A DNA stretch of 55,652 nt from Actinomycetes bacterium (GTDB lineage Bacteria; Actinomycetota; Acidimicrobiia; Acidimicrobiales; UBA8190): assembly GCA_021819525.1 (NCBI GenBank), contig JAKAQW010000003.1, positions 1-55,652 of the forward strand, given 5' to 3'. A model generated the notes under the pieces. It was given only the letters and a program-made list of their open reading frames with translations. It searched no databases and was not told the DNA's origin. Position numbers and translations under genes: made by a program. Below, in pieces: positions 1 to 13,184 of the stretch (its first letter is position 1; each line of letters opens with the position of its first letter).

Positions 1-1
1 C

Positions 2-601
2 GCCGGTGACCAAGCCGCCGCCCCCGCCCAGGGTGACCAAGCCGCTGAACCTGACCAGGGTGACCAAGCCGCCTCCCCCGACCAAGGTGACCAAGCCGCC
101 GCCCCCGCCCAGGGTGACCAAGCCGCTGAACCTGACCAGGGTGACCAAGCCGGCGAACCCGACCCGTTGGTCGAAGCGTGCCGTCAGCGCGACGAGTACC
201 TCGACGCGCTGCGCCGCTTGCAGGCCGACTTCGAGAACTACCGCAAGCGGGTGCAGCGACAGCAAGAGGAGTCGGTGTCGCGTGCGGGGGATCGCCTGGT
301 GCTGTCCATACTGCCCGCCCTCGACGCCTTCGATCTGGCTGCCGCGCATCTCGTCGGTGACGATCAGGTCTCACCCGGCGGGTTCATCCAGGCTGTCGCG
401 CTCCTGCGTGACACGCTGGCGAAGGAAGGGCTCGAGCAGGTCGGCTCGGTGGGTGACCCGTTCGATCCCACCGCGCACGAAGCGGTGGAGCACGTCGACG
501 ACGGCGGCGAGGCCGGTCCCACCATCGACACCGTGCTGCGAGCCGGGTACCGCTTCGGCGGCCGGGTGATCCGCCCGGCCATGGTGAAGGTGCGCGGATG
601 A
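2..601 (+). CDS. grpE: GrpE nucleotide exchange factor, 5' end missing
   Basis: GrpE releases ADP from DnaK in the cytoplasmic Hsp70 cycle. The reading frame is open from the first bases of the window to a TGA at 599-601, so the start and probably dnaK lie upstream. From about nt 170 the protein shows the GrpE core: a charged coiled-coil helix containing LQADFENYRKRV, then LSILPALDAFDLA, and the C-terminal beta domain ending GGRVIRPAMVKV. The visible N-terminal part (nt 5-166) is six copies of a nine-residue unit, roughly GDQAAxPxQ, encoded by a 27-bp tandem repeat. GrpE N-termini are usually disordered and acidic, so the location is normal but the repeat is unusual. dnaJ follows after 179 nt. 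Identity is secure; only the N-terminal extent is unknown. Confidence 0.93.
   Translation, partial: AGDQAAAPAQGDQAAEPDQGDQAASPDQGDQAAAPAQGDQAAEPDQGDQAGEPDPLVEACRQRDEYLDALRRLQADFENYRKRVQRQQEESVSRAGDRLVLSILPALDAFDLAAAHLVGDDQVSPGGFIQAVALLRDTLAKEGLEQVGSVGDPFDPTAHEAVEHVDDGGEAGPTIDTVLRAGYRFGGRVIRPAMVKVRG
5..166 (+). repeat. 27-bp in-frame tandem repeat, six copies, in grpE
   Basis: Six consecutive 27-bp units start at 5, 32, 59, 86, 113 and 140. Each begins GGTGACCAAGCCG. Two subtypes alternate, one coding AAAPAQ and one coding AAEPDQ after GDQ, so a 54-bp higher-order duplication probably occurred. The period keeps the frame. Confidence 0.95.
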
Positions 602-780
602 CGACGGCCGGGTTCGTGCTGCTGCCCGCCCCGACCCCGGCTGGCGCCGGTCACCCCACCTCTGCCCCTGCCGCGGCTCATCGTGCCGGTCACCCCGCCG
701 GCCGCCACGCCGGGCGAAGCCGGCTGGTCCACTCGCGGCTGCCGGCACGCCCAGTGCTCCCGGTGGGGAGGTGATCGCCG

Positions 781-1905
781 GTGCCCCCGCAACGCGAATG
801 GCTGGAGAAGGACTACTACCAGGTGCTCGGGGTGCCGTCCACCGCTGACGACAAAGCCATCACCAGCGCGTACCGGAAGCTGGCCAAGCAGTACCACCCA
901 GACGCCCACCCCGGGTCCGAGGACAAGTTCAAAGAGATCAGCGCCGCGTACGACGTGCTCGGTGACCCGGCCAAGCGCAAGGAGTACGACGAGGTTCGCC
1001 GTCTCGGGGCGACCGGCCTCGGCGGCCTGGGCGGGTTCGGTGGCCCCGGCGGCACCACGTTCCGGGTGGAGGATCTCGGGGATCTCGGCGACCTGCTCGG
1101 CGGGCTCGGCGGGGTGTTCGGCGGCGGTCGTCGCCAGCGCCGGACCGGGCCCCAGCGCGGCGCCGACGTCGAGGCCGAGCTGCACCTGTCGTTCGAGGAC
1201 GCGGTCCGGGGGATCACCACCTCGGTCCACGTAGCCGGTGACGCGCGCTGCGAGACCTGTGGCGGCTCTGGCGCCGCTCCGGGGAGCTCGCCTGTGACCT
1301 GTCCGACCTGCAAGGGCAAGGGTGCCCTCGAAGATAACCAAGGCCTGTTCTCCCTCAGCCGGATCTGCCCGAAGTGCAACGGCCGGGGCACGGTGGTGGA
1401 CCACCCCTGCCCCACCTGCCGCGGCAGCGGCGTGAGCCGCCGTACCCGCGAGGTCAAGGTACGGGTACCCCCCGGGGTGACCGACGGCCAGCGGATCCGG
1501 GTGAAAGGGCGGGGTGCGCCGGGCCGGGCCAATGGGCCGGCCGGAGACCTGTACGTGACCGTACGGGTCGGCAAGCACCGGCTGTTCGGACGCCGGGGCC
1601 GGAACGTGACCATCACCGTCCCCGTCACCTTCTCCGAAGCCGCCCTCGGGGCCACCATCACGGTGCCCACCCTCGACGACCCGGTCACGTTGCGGATCCC
1701 GCCTGGGACACCGTCGGGTCAGACCTTCAGGGTGCGAAGCCACGGCGTGCCGGCCCACGGCAGGGAGCCTGCCGGGGACCTGCTGGTCACCGTGGAGGTC
1801 GACGTGCCCCGTACGCTGAGCGCCGAGCAGCGAGCAGCGGTGGAGGCCCTGGCCGAAGCCACCGGCACCGACGTCCGGCAGAAGCTCGGGGCGGTGTCGT
1901 CATGA
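781..1905 (+). CDS. dnaJ: Chaperone protein DnaJ (Hsp40)
   Basis: This is a type I Hsp40 co-chaperone that stimulates DnaK ATP hydrolysis and delivers unfolded clients. The 374-residue protein has the full architecture: J domain (about residues 10-75) with the HPD triad at 39-41, a Gly/Phe-rich linker (about 76-118), and a zinc domain with four CxxCxGxG repeats (cysteines at 157/160, 174/177, 196/199 and 210/213). C-terminal substrate-binding beta domains follow. The GTG start at 781 is preceded by a strong GGGGAGGTGA (765-774). The stop overlaps the hspR start as ATGA, so the two are translationally coupled. Length is normal for the family. Confidence 0.97.
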   Translation: MPPQREWLEKDYYQVLGVPSTADDKAITSAYRKLAKQYHPDAHPGSEDKFKEISAAYDVLGDPAKRKEYDEVRRLGATGLGGLGGFGGPGGTTFRVEDLGDLGDLLGGLGGVFGGGRRQRRTGPQRGADVEAELHLSFEDAVRGITTSVHVAGDARCETCGGSGAAPGSSPVTCPTCKGKGALEDNQGLFSLSRICPKCNGRGTVVDHPCPTCRGSGVSRRTREVKVRVPPGVTDGQRIRVKGRGAPGRANGPAGDLYVTVRVGKHRLFGRRGRNVTITVPVTFSEAALGATITVPTLDDPVTLRIPPGTPSGQTFRVRSHGVPAHGREPAGDLLVTVEVDVPRTLSAEQRAAVEALAEATGTDVRQKLGAVSS

Positions 1906-2522
1906 GCCCCAGCCATGACCCGGCCTGTGACCCGGCGATGACCACTGGCGCTCGCCGCCCGGAGCCCGCTCGCGGCTCGGAGCCCGGTAACGGCTCGGAC
2001 GCTGCTCGCCGCCCGGAGCCCGCTCGCGGCTCGGACGCTGTGGTGGACGGCGACGATCGACGGCGGGTGCCACCTGGCGACACCCGCTCGACCACCACCG
2101 CCGGTGCTCGCCGCCACGGTCCGACCCGGGCGGTGTACGTCATCTCGGTCGCTGCCGAGCTGGCCGGCGTGCACCCCCAGACGCTGCGGATCTACGAGCG
2201 CCGTGGGCTCGTGGACCCCTCGCGCACCGGTGGCGGCAGCCGGCGGTACTCCGAGAGCGACATCGACCGGCTCCGCCACATCGGGGATCTGACCGAGGCG
2301 GGGCTCAACCTGGAAGGCGTCCGGCGGGTCCTCGAGCTCGAGGCCCAGCTCGAGGAGGTCACCCAGGAGCTGCACGACGCCCGTCGCCAGCTGGAGATGG
2401 CGCGGGTGGAGACCCGTGAGGCCCTCGAGCAGCTGCACCGCCACTACCGCCGGGATCTGGTGCCGGTGCGCCAGGCGACGATGCTGTGGCGGCCACCGCG
2501 TCCCCCCCGTCCGAGGAGCTGA
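1902..2522 (+). CDS. hspR: HspR, MerR-family heat-shock repressor
   Basis: HspR represses the dnaK operon and clpB in actinobacteria by binding HAIR inverted repeats, with DnaK as co-repressor (family knowledge). The MerR-type winged helix is clear: VYVISVAAELAGVHPQTLR, then IYERRGLVDPSRT and RRYSESDIDRLRHI, followed by a coiled coil rich in Glu and Arg and the typical HspR tail RRDLVPVRQ. The start ATG overlaps the dnaJ stop (ATGA). About 75 low-complexity residues precede the HTH, with a repeated RRPEPARGS motif, so the protein (206 aa) is longer than usual HspR of about 130-150 aa. An internal start is possible. The last 14 codons lie in the first copy of a 95-bp repeat. No HAIR element was seen in this window. 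Confidence 0.92.
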   Translation: MSPSHDPACDPAMTTGARRPEPARGSEPGNGSDAARRPEPARGSDAVVDGDDRRRVPPGDTRSTTTAGARRHGPTRAVYVISVAAELAGVHPQTLRIYERRGLVDPSRTGGGSRRYSESDIDRLRHIGDLTEAGLNLEGVRRVLELEAQLEEVTQELHDARRQLEMARVETREALEQLHRHYRRDLVPVRQATMLWRPPRPPRPRS

Positions 2523-2723
2523 CCGAGGTGCCAGCACTGCTCGTCGCAGCGAACCTGCCCCGTCCGGCGCCAGCGATGCTGTGGCGGCCACCGCGTCCCC
2601 CCCGTCCGAGGAGCTGACCGAGGTGCCAGCACTGCTCGTCGCAGCGAACCTGCCCCGTCCGGCGCCAGCGATGCTGTGGCGGCCACCGCGTCCCCCCCCG
2701 TCCGAGGAGCTGACCGAGGTGCC
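2481..2723 (+). repeat. 95-bp tandem repeat copying the hspR 3' end
   Basis: Copies start at 2481, 2576 and 2671; the third is partial and has one extra C in the C-run. Each copy contains the last hspR codons, its TGA stop and the purine-rich GAGGAGCTGA. That same decamer recurs at 2763-2772, where it serves as the clpB ribosome-binding site. The period is not a multiple of three. It accounts for most of the 254-nt hspR-clpB spacer. Confidence 0.93.
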
Positions 2724-2776
2724 TGAGCCCGCGACTGTCACGAACCCTTATCCCCCTCGCCAGAGGAGCTGATCCC

Positions 2777-5272
2777 ATGGCCATCGACCCGAACCGCTGG
2801 ACCCGCAAGACCCAGGAGGCGTTCACCGCGGCCACCGAACGCGCCCGGGCGAACGCCAACCCCGAGGTCACCCCCGACCACCTGCTCGCAGGCGTGCTGG
2901 CCCAGCCAGAAGGCATCGCGCTCCCGGTGCTGTCGCGCGCCGGCGTCGAGCCCGGCGCGCTCGCCCGCCAGGTCGACGAGCGCCTCGCCGGCCTGCCGCA
3001 CGCGTACGGCGGCGCCGAGCCCACCCTCGGGCGCCAGGCTCGCGACCTGCTCGACACGGCGGACGGCCTGCGCGCGGAGATGGGCGACGAGTACCTGTCG
3101 GTGGAGCACCTGCTGCTGGCCATGGCCGACCGCCTCGGCACCACCCGTGACGCCCTGCTCGACGCGCTTCGCCAGGTTCGGGGCTCGCACCGGGTGACCT
3201 CCCAGACCCCCGAGGAGCAGTACCAGGCGCTCGAGCGCTACTCCCGGGATCTGACCGAGCTGGCCCGCCAGGGCAAGCTCGATCCGGTGATCGGCCGCGA
3301 CGAGGAGATCCGTCGCGTCATCCAGGTGCTGTCCCGGCGCACCAAGAACAACCCAGTGCTGATCGGCGAGCCCGGTGTCGGCAAGACGGCCATCGTCGAA
3401 GGGCTGGCGAACCGCATCGTCGAGGGCGACGTCCCCGAAGGGTTGCGCGACAAGAAGGTGGTGTCGCTGGATCTCTCCGCCATGGTGGCCGGCGCCAAGT
3501 ACCGAGGCGAGTTCGAAGAGCGCCTCAAGGCGGTGCTGAAGGAGATCACCGACGCCGAGGGTGCGGTCATCACCTTCATCGACGAGCTGCACACCATCGT
3601 CGGCGCCGGCGCGGCCGAGGGTGCCATGGACGCCGGCAACATGATCAAGCCGATGCTCGCTCGCGGCGAGCTGCGCCTCATCGGGGCGACCACCCTCGAC
3701 GAGTACCGCACCCACGTCGAGAAGGACGCCGCCTTGGAGCGCCGGTTCCAGCCGGTGCTCGTCGGCCAGCCGTCGGTGGAGGACACCATCGCCATCCTCC
3801 GCGGCCTGAAGGAGCGCTACGAGGTGCATCACGGGGTGCGGATCCAAGACGCCGCGCTGGTGGCCGCGGCGGTGCTCTCCGACCGCTACGTGACCGGACG
3901 CTTCCTGCCCGACAAGGCCATCGACCTGGTCGACGAGGCGGCCAGCCGGCTGCGCATCGAGATCGACTCCATGCCCACCGAGATCGACGTGGTGACCAGG
4001 CGCATGCGCCAGCTCGAGATCGAGCGCGTCGCGCTGGCCAAGGAGACCGACGAAGCGTCGCACGAGCGCCTGGGACGCCTCGACGAGGAGCTCGCGAACT
4101 TGAAGGAGCAGGCCGACGCCATGACGGCGAGGTGGCAGGCCGAGAAGGACGCCATCGCCGAGATCCGCCGGCGCAAGGAGGAGCTCGAGTCGGCTCGCAA
4201 CGACGCCGAGCGCTACGCCCGCGACGGGGACCTCACGCGCGCCTCGGAGATCCGCTACGGGACCGTGCCCGAGCTCGAGCGCCGCATCACCGAGGCCACC
4301 GAGGCCCTCGCCAAGCTGCAGGCAAGTGGGGCGATGCTCAAAGAGGAGGTCGACGCCGAGGACGTGGCCGAGGTGGTGAGCCGCTGGACCGGCATCCCTG
4401 TCACCCGGCTCATGGAGGCCGAGCTGGCCAAGCTGGTGCGGATGGAGGAGGCGCTGCACCAGCGGGTGGTCGGCCAGGACGAGGCGGTGGGCGCGGTGGC
4501 AAACGCCATCCGCCGCAGCCGGGCCGGGCTGTCGGACCCGAACCGCCCCATCGGCTCGTTCCTCTTCCTCGGGCCGACCGGGGTGGGCAAGACCGAGCTC
4601 GCCCGCACCCTGGCCGACTTCCTGTTCGACGACGACAAGGCCATGGTCCGCATCGACATGGGGGAGTACCAGGAGAAGCACACCGTGTCGCGCCTGGTGG
4701 GCGCCCCGCCCGGCTACGTCGGCTACGACCAGGGGGGCCAGCTCACCGAGGCGGTGCGCCGCCGGCCGTACTCGGTGGTGCTGCTCGACGAGATCGAGAA
4801 GGCGCACGCGGACGTGTTCAACGTGCTCTTGCAGGTGCTCGAGGACGGTCGGCTCACCGACGGCCAGGGGCGCACCGTCAGCTTCACCAACACCGTGCTC
4901 ATCATGACCTCGAACCTGCCCGGTGACCCCCGGCAGTTCTTCAAGCCGGAGTTCGTGAACCGCATCGACGACATCGTCCGGTTCCGGCCCTTGGACCAGG
5001 CCGACATCCGCCGCATCGTGGACATCGCGCTCGCGCGCCTCGAGCGCCGGGCCGCCGAACGGCGTCTCACCCTGGTGGTCACCGACGCCGCCCGCCAGCG
5101 CCTGGCCGAGATCGGCTACGACCCCGCCTTCGGAGCGAGGCCCCTGCGCCGGGTGATCCAGCGCACGGTCGAAGACCCCCTCGCGATGGCCATCCTGGCC
5201 GGGCGCTACCCCGACGGCGCCACGGTCACGGTCGACGTGTCCGGCGGCGGGGACGCCCTGGAGCTGCGCTGA
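2777..5272 (+). CDS. clpB: ClpB AAA+ disaggregase (Hsp104 family)
   Basis: ClpB is a hexameric cytoplasmic ATPase that pulls polypeptides out of aggregates together with DnaK/DnaJ/GrpE, whose genes lie just upstream. The 831-residue protein has an N-terminal Clp_N domain (about 1-145), AAA-1 with Walker A GEPGVGKT near 197-204 and Walker B FIDELH, and the long M-domain coiled coil (about 400-520). AAA-2 has Walker A GPTGVGKT near 599-606, Walker B LLDEIEK and the ClpB C-terminal small domain. It is slightly short because the stretch between MTSNL and FKPEFVNR is only a few residues. The ATG at 2777 follows GAGGAG at 2763-2768. Identity is secure; co-regulation with the HspR operon is inferred from position. 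Confidence 0.97.
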   Translation: MAIDPNRWTRKTQEAFTAATERARANANPEVTPDHLLAGVLAQPEGIALPVLSRAGVEPGALARQVDERLAGLPHAYGGAEPTLGRQARDLLDTADGLRAEMGDEYLSVEHLLLAMADRLGTTRDALLDALRQVRGSHRVTSQTPEEQYQALERYSRDLTELARQGKLDPVIGRDEEIRRVIQVLSRRTKNNPVLIGEPGVGKTAIVEGLANRIVEGDVPEGLRDKKVVSLDLSAMVAGAKYRGEFEERLKAVLKEITDAEGAVITFIDELHTIVGAGAAEGAMDAGNMIKPMLARGELRLIGATTLDEYRTHVEKDAALERRFQPVLVGQPSVEDTIAILRGLKERYEVHHGVRIQDAALVAAAVLSDRYVTGRFLPDKAIDLVDEAASRLRIEIDSMPTEIDVVTRRMRQLEIERVALAKETDEASHERLGRLDEELANLKEQADAMTARWQAEKDAIAEIRRRKEELESARNDAERYARDGDLTRASEIRYGTVPELERRITEATEALAKLQASGAMLKEEVDAEDVAEVVSRWTGIPVTRLMEAELAKLVRMEEALHQRVVGQDEAVGAVANAIRRSRAGLSDPNRPIGSFLFLGPTGVGKTELARTLADFLFDDDKAMVRIDMGEYQEKHTVSRLVGAPPGYVGYDQGGQLTEAVRRRPYSVVLLDEIEKAHADVFNVLLQVLEDGRLTDGQGRTVSFTNTVLIMTSNLPGDPRQFFKPEFVNRIDDIVRFRPLDQADIRRIVDIALARLERRAAERRLTLVVTDAARQRLAEIGYDPAFGARPLRRVIQRTVEDPLAMAILAGRYPDGATVTVDVSGGGDALELR

Positions 5273-5443
5273 GCGCAGGATCTCCCGGTCGCCCGCCGCT
5301 GCGGCTCCGGACCGGCCCCGGCGCTCTATGACCCGAGCGCGTCCGGCCGCAGGGGTGCGCTGGTGGTCCGGGTCCCCGGCGCCGTGGCGCTGTGCCTGGG
5401 GTACACTGCGGCGTAATCCGGAGCTGCTGACGGAGGAGCGCGC

Positions 5444-6724
<1,281 letters not shown>

Positions 6725-6766
6725 CCCGGGTGCCTCGACGCAAGAGTTCTCGCAGGTGCAGGCTCC

Positions 6767-6802
6767 TGAGCAGGCCCGAGCGGCTGAGCAGGCCCGAGCT
6801 GC
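6767..6802 (+). repeat. 18-bp tandem duplication in the purA-purB spacer
   Basis: TGAGCAGGCCCGAGC occurs at 6767-6781 and again at 6785-6799, an 18-bp period. It lies in the 244-nt spacer before purB. The purB frame is open through it, but the purB start is judged to be downstream at 6969. Confidence 0.7.
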
Positions 6803-6968
6803 TGCGACCACCTGCACATTTCGGCCGAAGCCGGTCCACCGACAGCGCAGCAGCCGTGTGGCGAGGAGCCGGCGAAGGCACCTGGCGGTGGCAGAAGCTG
6901 GTCCAGGTACAACAGCTGCGGTGTGGCCCGAGCCGGGCTCACCGCATCGGACGACGAGGAGCGTACGC

Positions 6969-8276
6969 GTGATCCCGAGGTACAGCACACCGGAGATGGC
7001 AGCGCTCTTCTCCGACCAGGCCCGCATGGAGCTCTGGCTGGAGGTCGAGCTGCTGGCCGTGGAGGGGTGGGCGGCGGTCGGCGTGATCGACCCCGCGGTG
7101 CCCGTCGAGCTGCGACGGAGGGCGCCGAAGGTGGACGGCGCCTTCGTGGCCGCTGTAGAGGAGCGCGAGCGGGTCACCGACCACGACGTGGCCGCCTTCG
7201 TCGACGTGGTGCAAGCGGCCATCGGGGCACCTGAGGGGTCGTGGATCCACTACGGGCTCACCTCCTCCGACGTGGTCGACACCGCCCTGTGCGCCACCCT
7301 CACCCGGGCGGCAGACCTTCTGGTCCAAGGGGTCGACGCTCTGGTGGCGGTGCTGAAGGCTCGGGCCGCGGAGCACATCGGCACCGTCATGACCGGGCGC
7401 ACCCACGGGATGGCCGCCGAACCGACCACCTTCGGCGCCAAGCTCGCCCTGTGGTGCCTGGCGGCTGACCGCGACCGCACCCGCCTCGAGCGGGCCCGCC
7501 AGGCGCTGTCAGTGGGCAAATTGTCTGGGGCGGTGGGCACCTATTCGAACATCGACCCCGCGGTCGAAGCTCACGTCTGCGCGGCGCTCGGGCTCACCCC
7601 GGTGCCCGCCACCCAGGTGGTGGCCCGCGACCGCCACGCCGAGCTGCTCTACGCGTGCGCGTCTTTGGGGACGACGATCGAGACCATCGCCACCGAGGTG
7701 CGCCACCTCGCGCGCACCGAGGTCGGCGAGGTGGAGGAACGCTTCGGCAGCGGCCAGAAGGGGAGCTCGGCCATGCCCCACAAGCGCAACCCGATCCTCT
7801 CCGAGCGCCTGTGCGGCCTGGCCCGCCTGCTGCGCGGCTACCTGGGCGCCGGCCTCGAGGACGTCGCGCTCTGGCACGAGCGGGACATCTCGCACAGCTC
7901 GGTGGAGCGTGTCGCCCTGCCTGATGCCTGCGGGCTCGCCTACTACATGGTCCGGCGCTGCACCGGCCTGGTCGAGGGGCTGGTGGTCCATCCCGAGCGG
8001 ATGCGGTCCAACCTGCTCGATGCCTCCCACGGCGTGGTGTTCAGCCAGCCGGTGCTGCTGGGGCTGGTGGCCGCCGGTGTCGGGCGCGACGTCGCGTACC
8101 GCATCGTGCAGCGCGACGCCCGCCTGGCGTGGGAGCAGGGGCGGCCGCTTCGCCGGATCCTCGACGAGGACCCCGAGGTCACCGTGGACCACGCGGTGCT
8201 CGATGCGGCCTTCGACGTGGGGCGGTCGGTGCGCCACGTCCACCGCTTCCTCGACGCGTTGGCTAGCGTGCCCTGA
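6969..8276 (+). CDS. purB: Adenylosuccinate lyase
   Basis: PurB removes fumarate from SAICAR and from adenylosuccinate, serving both the IMP and AMP branches. The 435-residue protein carries the fumarase/aspartase superfamily signature SSAMPHKRNP (about 266-275), with the mobile-loop catalytic serine. It also has TGRTHGMAAEPTTFG and the conserved N-terminus IPRYSTPEM. The start is set at GTG 6969 because GAGGAG (6956-6961) lies 7 nt upstream and the family N-terminus begins exactly there. The frame is open further upstream to 6756 but codes Arg-rich low-complexity sequence. purC begins 19 nt downstream, so the genes are probably co-transcribed. Confidence 0.97.
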   Translation: MIPRYSTPEMAALFSDQARMELWLEVELLAVEGWAAVGVIDPAVPVELRRRAPKVDGAFVAAVEERERVTDHDVAAFVDVVQAAIGAPEGSWIHYGLTSSDVVDTALCATLTRAADLLVQGVDALVAVLKARAAEHIGTVMTGRTHGMAAEPTTFGAKLALWCLAADRDRTRLERARQALSVGKLSGAVGTYSNIDPAVEAHVCAALGLTPVPATQVVARDRHAELLYACASLGTTIETIATEVRHLARTEVGEVEERFGSGQKGSSAMPHKRNPILSERLCGLARLLRGYLGAGLEDVALWHERDISHSSVERVALPDACGLAYYMVRRCTGLVEGLVVHPERMRSNLLDASHGVVFSQPVLLGLVAAGVGRDVAYRIVQRDARLAWEQGRPLRRILDEDPEVTVDHAVLDAAFDVGRSVRHVHRFLDALASVP

Positions 8277-8295
8277 GCAGGAGGAGAATGACGAC

Positions 8296-9183
8296 ATGGC
8301 ATTGGCGCTGGCCCACTCGGGCAAGGTGCGCGAGCTGTACGACGCGGGTGACGGCCTGCTGCTGATGGTGGCCTCGGACCGCATCTCCGCGTTCGACGTG
8401 GTCATGGCGGAGCCCATCCCGAACAAGGGCCGGGTGCTCACCGCCATGACCGTCCACTGGATCGAGGCGCTCGGCGACCTGGCGCCGAGCCACCTGGTGA
8501 CCGCCGATCCTGCCGGGCTGCCCGACGGAGCCGAGGACGTCGCCGGCGACGGTGCCCCGGTGGCCGGGCGGGCCATGCTGGTTCGCCGTGCGGACATGCT
8601 GCCCGTCGAGTGCATCGTCCGGGGCTATCTGGCCGGATCGGGCTACAAGGAGTACGCGGAGAACCGGACGCTCCACGGCACAGCGCTGCCCGCCGGCCTG
8701 CGCCAGGCCGACCGGCTGCCCGAGCCGGTGTTCACCCCGTCGACGAAGGCCACCGAAGGCCACGACGTGAACATCTCCTTCGCCGAAGCCGCCGACCTGG
8801 TCGGTGCGAAGGTGGCTGGCGCGGCCCGGGATCTGTGCGTCGAGGCCTATCGCAGGGCCGCCGCCGCCGCCGAGCAGCAGGGCATCATCGTGGCCGACAC
8901 CAAGTTCGAGCTGGGTTTCATCGAGGGCCAGCTGGCACTGTGCGACGAGGTGCTCACCCCCGACTCGTCGCGTTTCTGGCCCGCAGACGCCTGGCAGCCA
9001 GGCACCAACCCCCCGTCGTTCGACAAGCAGCCGCTGCGTGACTGGCTCGAAGCCAGCGGCTGGGACAAGGAGCCCCCGCCCCCGCCGCTCACCGAAGAGG
9101 TGGTGTCCACCACCTCGCAGCGCTACGTCACCGCCTACGAGCGGATCTGCGGCCGGCGCCTGGCCGACTGGTACGGGAGCTGA
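8296..9183 (+). CDS. purC: SAICAR synthase
   Basis: PurC ligates aspartate to CAIR using ATP, giving SAICAR, the substrate of PurB encoded just upstream. The 295-residue protein begins HSGKVRELYDAGDGLLLMVA and has the family motifs SDRISAFDVV, ECIVRGYLAGSG, PSTKATEGHD and DTKFELGF. It has the longer C-terminal extension (TTSQRYVTAYERICG) common to the roughly 290-residue bacterial and yeast type. The ATG at 8296 follows AGGAGGAG. Its last codons GGG AGC TGA contain the ribosome-binding site for the ancestral purS start. A 31-bp copy of this junction lies 121 bp downstream. Confidence 0.96.
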   Translation: MALALAHSGKVRELYDAGDGLLLMVASDRISAFDVVMAEPIPNKGRVLTAMTVHWIEALGDLAPSHLVTADPAGLPDGAEDVAGDGAPVAGRAMLVRRADMLPVECIVRGYLAGSGYKEYAENRTLHGTALPAGLRQADRLPEPVFTPSTKATEGHDVNISFAEAADLVGAKVAGAARDLCVEAYRRAAAAAEQQGIIVADTKFELGFIEGQLALCDEVLTPDSSRFWPADAWQPGTNPPSFDKQPLRDWLEASGWDKEPPPPPLTEEVVSTTSQRYVTAYERICGRRLADWYGS

Positions 9184-9324
9184 GGTGGCGTCCTTCGAGC
9201 TGCGCGCACCGCTTCGCGCTGGTCACCTTGGGTCGGGCACCGGGGTGTCCGCGACTCGAGGCTCTGTGGGTTCGAGAGCCGCCGTCTCCGGGCACGGGAG
9301 CTGAGGTGGCGTCCTTCGAGCTGC
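9173..9324 (+). repeat. 31-bp direct repeat of the purC-purS junction (offset 121 bp)
   Basis: An identical 31-bp sequence covering the purC end and purS start occurs at 9173-9203 and 9294-9324. The first copy has the purC stop and a GTG (9185) that opens a 39-codon reading frame ending at 9304. The second copy holds the real purS start (9306). The 121-bp duplication displaced purS from direct coupling to purC. Confidence 0.92.
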
Positions 9325-9605
9325 TCGTGGAGGTCCGACGCCGCGAGGGGATCGCCGATCCGGAGGGCGCGACGGTCCAGCGAGCCCTGCCGGCGCTGGG
9401 CTTCGACACGGTGGGTCGCGTCCGCATGGGCCGCGCCATACGTGTCGAGGTCGAGGCGCCCGACGAGGCGGCTGCCCGGGCGGTCGGCGTCTCGCTGGCG
9501 AACCGGCTGCTGGCCAACCCGGTCATGGAGGACAGCGAGATCCTGGCCTGCCGGGCGCTGCCGGGCGCTGCCGACGCGGCACCCGGCGCCGGGGAGCCTC
9601 GATGA
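9306..9605 (+). CDS. purS: FGAM synthase subunit PurS
   Basis: PurS is the small dimeric subunit that bridges PurL and PurQ in the three-part phosphoribosylformylglycinamidine synthase and assists ammonia transfer. The 99-residue product matches the family: FELLVEVRRREGIADPEG, ALPALGFDTVGRVRMGRAI, and a C-terminal NRLLANPVMEDSEI. A short Ala/Gly/Pro tail exceeds the usual length of about 80 aa. The GTG start has GGGAG at 9296-9300, five nt upstream. The upstream extension of the frame to 9228 is non-homologous and is rejected. The genes that follow are purQ and purL. Confidence 0.93.
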   Translation: MASFELLVEVRRREGIADPEGATVQRALPALGFDTVGRVRMGRAIRVEVEAPDEAAARAVGVSLANRLLANPVMEDSEILACRALPGAADAAPGAGEPR

Positions 9606-9753
9606 CCGCCAGGTGGCCCGGATCTCCGGCGGGGTGGGGGCCCGCGCCCGGCGGCACCGCGTGCGGCGCCGGGAGGAATTCGCCGGCCGGCGGCGCTACT
9701 TCCTTGGCGCTTGCCGCGGCGGTGGCACCCGGCATCGGCATCGGCGGCACCCG

Positions 9754-10491
9754 GTGACCGCCACGGTCGGGGTGGTGGTCTTCCCGGGCAGCAATTGTGA
9801 GCACGACGTGGTGAGCGGGATCGAACGTGCCGGCGGGCATGCCCGGCTGCTGTGGCACCAGGATCCGGATCTGGGTGATGTCGACGCGGTGGTGCTGCCC
9901 GGCGGGTTCGCCCACGGCGACTACCTGCGAGCTGGTGCGCTGGCCCGCTTCGCCCCGGTGATGGCAGCGGTCACCGACTTCGCGGCGGCGGGCGGGCCGG
10001 TGGTCGGCATCTGCAACGGCTTCCAGGTGCTGACAGAGGCGGGCCTGCTGCCCGGCGCCTTGCAGAAGAACCGGGGGCTGCGCTTCGTGTGCGCCACCGT
10101 GCCCGTCGAGGTGTCCAGCACCACCACCGTGCTGACCGAGCTCGCCGGCCAGGGACAGGTGCTCGCGCTCCCCGTGAACCACTTCGTCGGGAGCTACACC
10201 TGTGACCGCCGCACCCTCGACGAGCTGCGGGCCGAGGAGCGGGTCGTGGTGCGCTACGTGGAGAACCCCAACGGCTCGCTCGACGACATCGCCGGCATCT
10301 GCAACCCCGGGCGCAACGTCGTGGGGCTCATGCCCCATCCCGAGCGAGCCAGTGACCCGCTGCTCGGATCGGTGGACGGCCTCGTGCTGCTGCGCTCGTT
10401 GCTGCACGCTGCCGCGGGTGCGGGTGCGGGTGCGGGTGCGGGTGCGGGTCCTCTCCTGTCCGCGCATGACCAGCCTCCGATCTCGCTCTGA
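9754..10491 (+). CDS. purQ: FGAM synthase glutaminase subunit PurQ
   Basis: PurQ is the class I glutamine amidotransferase that supplies ammonia to PurL. The 245-residue protein has the nucleophile elbow GICNGFQVL (Cys about 87), the [10 protein letters not shown] motif with catalytic His about 195 and Glu about 197, and the N-terminal [12 protein letters not shown]. The GTG at 9754 is the only start that keeps the family N-terminus. It overlaps the TGA of a 51-codon frame (9602-9757) that itself overlaps the purS stop. The C-terminus runs past the usual end into an Ala-Gly repeat (about 221-232), encoded by six GCGGGT units, and a 13-residue tail. Confidence 0.95.
   Translation: MTATVGVVVFPGSNCEHDVVSGIERAGGHARLLWHQDPDLGDVDAVVLPGGFAHGDYLRAGALARFAPVMAAVTDFAAAGGPVVGICNGFQVLTEAGLLPGALQKNRGLRFVCATVPVEVSSTTTVLTELAGQGQVLALPVNHFVGSYTCDRRTLDELRAEERVVVRYVENPNGSLDDIAGICNPGRNVVGLMPHPERASDPLLGSVDGLVLLRSLLHAAAGAGAGAGAGAGPLLSAHDQPPISL
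10414..10449 (+). repeat. GCGGGT hexanucleotide repeat, six copies, 3' end of purQ
   Basis: Six perfect GCGGGT units encode (Ala-Gly)6 near the PurQ C-terminus. The tract lies after the last conserved helix of the family, so it probably extends a flexible tail. Confidence 0.95.
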
Positions 10492-10607
10492 CGTGCTCGG
10501 TGCCGGCCACCCCGGCGTGCTGGTCGTGGTGCCGAGATAGGTGGGGAACGTCCGCGGTGGTGGTAGCACTGCAGCCTCCGATCTCGCTCTGACCTGCTCG
10601 GTGCCGG
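10471..10607 (+). repeat. 36-bp direct repeat of the purQ 3' end (offset 101 bp)
   Basis: The end of purQ with its TGA and following bases (10471-10506) recurs at 10572-10607 with one mismatch. This is the third gene-end duplication in a spacer within 10 kb. It accounts for about half of the 222-nt purQ-purL gap. Confidence 0.9.
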
Positions 10608-10699
10608 TGCGGGCGCCGCGGCCCGCAAGGCACTGCCGGTCCCGGCGTGCCAGCTGCTCCGTACGGCTGGAGACGTCGCCGGCTCGTGCGGCCGGGCAC

Positions 10700-10705
10700 T
10701 ACCGT
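10700..10705 (+). promoter_or_regulatory. Candidate -10 element (TACCGT) for purL
   Basis: TACCGT lies 8 nt before the purL ATG, the spacing expected for a leaderless transcript. No convincing -35 is visible. It suggests that purL can be transcribed apart from purQ. Confidence 0.4.
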
Positions 10706-10713
10706 GGGCATCG

Positions 10714-12984
<2,271 letters not shown>

Positions 12985-13184
12985 GCGGGCAGGCTCGCAG
13001 CCTCTGGGTGCACCGCTTCCTGCGTGGCCCCCCTTCGATCAGCGTGGGTTCTACGCAGCGCACTCCTCCAGCCAGGAAGCCAAGTTGGCGTGTCGTAACA
13101 CCCACTCCGGTCGAAGCGGAGGACGTGGTAGAGGGGTACCGTGGTGCCCGGTGGCCGACCCTGGGGCACTGGCGAGGCAGGTGG

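Noticed and set aside
364-1758. 464-codon minus-strand frame
   Set aside because: It is antisense to dnaJ, whose zinc-finger and J-domain motifs are intact on the plus strand.
2523-2776. HAIR operator for HspR upstream of clpB
   Set aside because: No CTTGAGT-N7-ACTCAAG-like inverted repeat is present; the spacer is filled by the 95-bp repeat.
6756-6968. Upstream extension of the purB frame
   Set aside because: The conserved PurB N-terminus begins at the GTG at 6969, which has a well-spaced GAGGAG. The extension is Arg/Ala-rich with a simple repeat.
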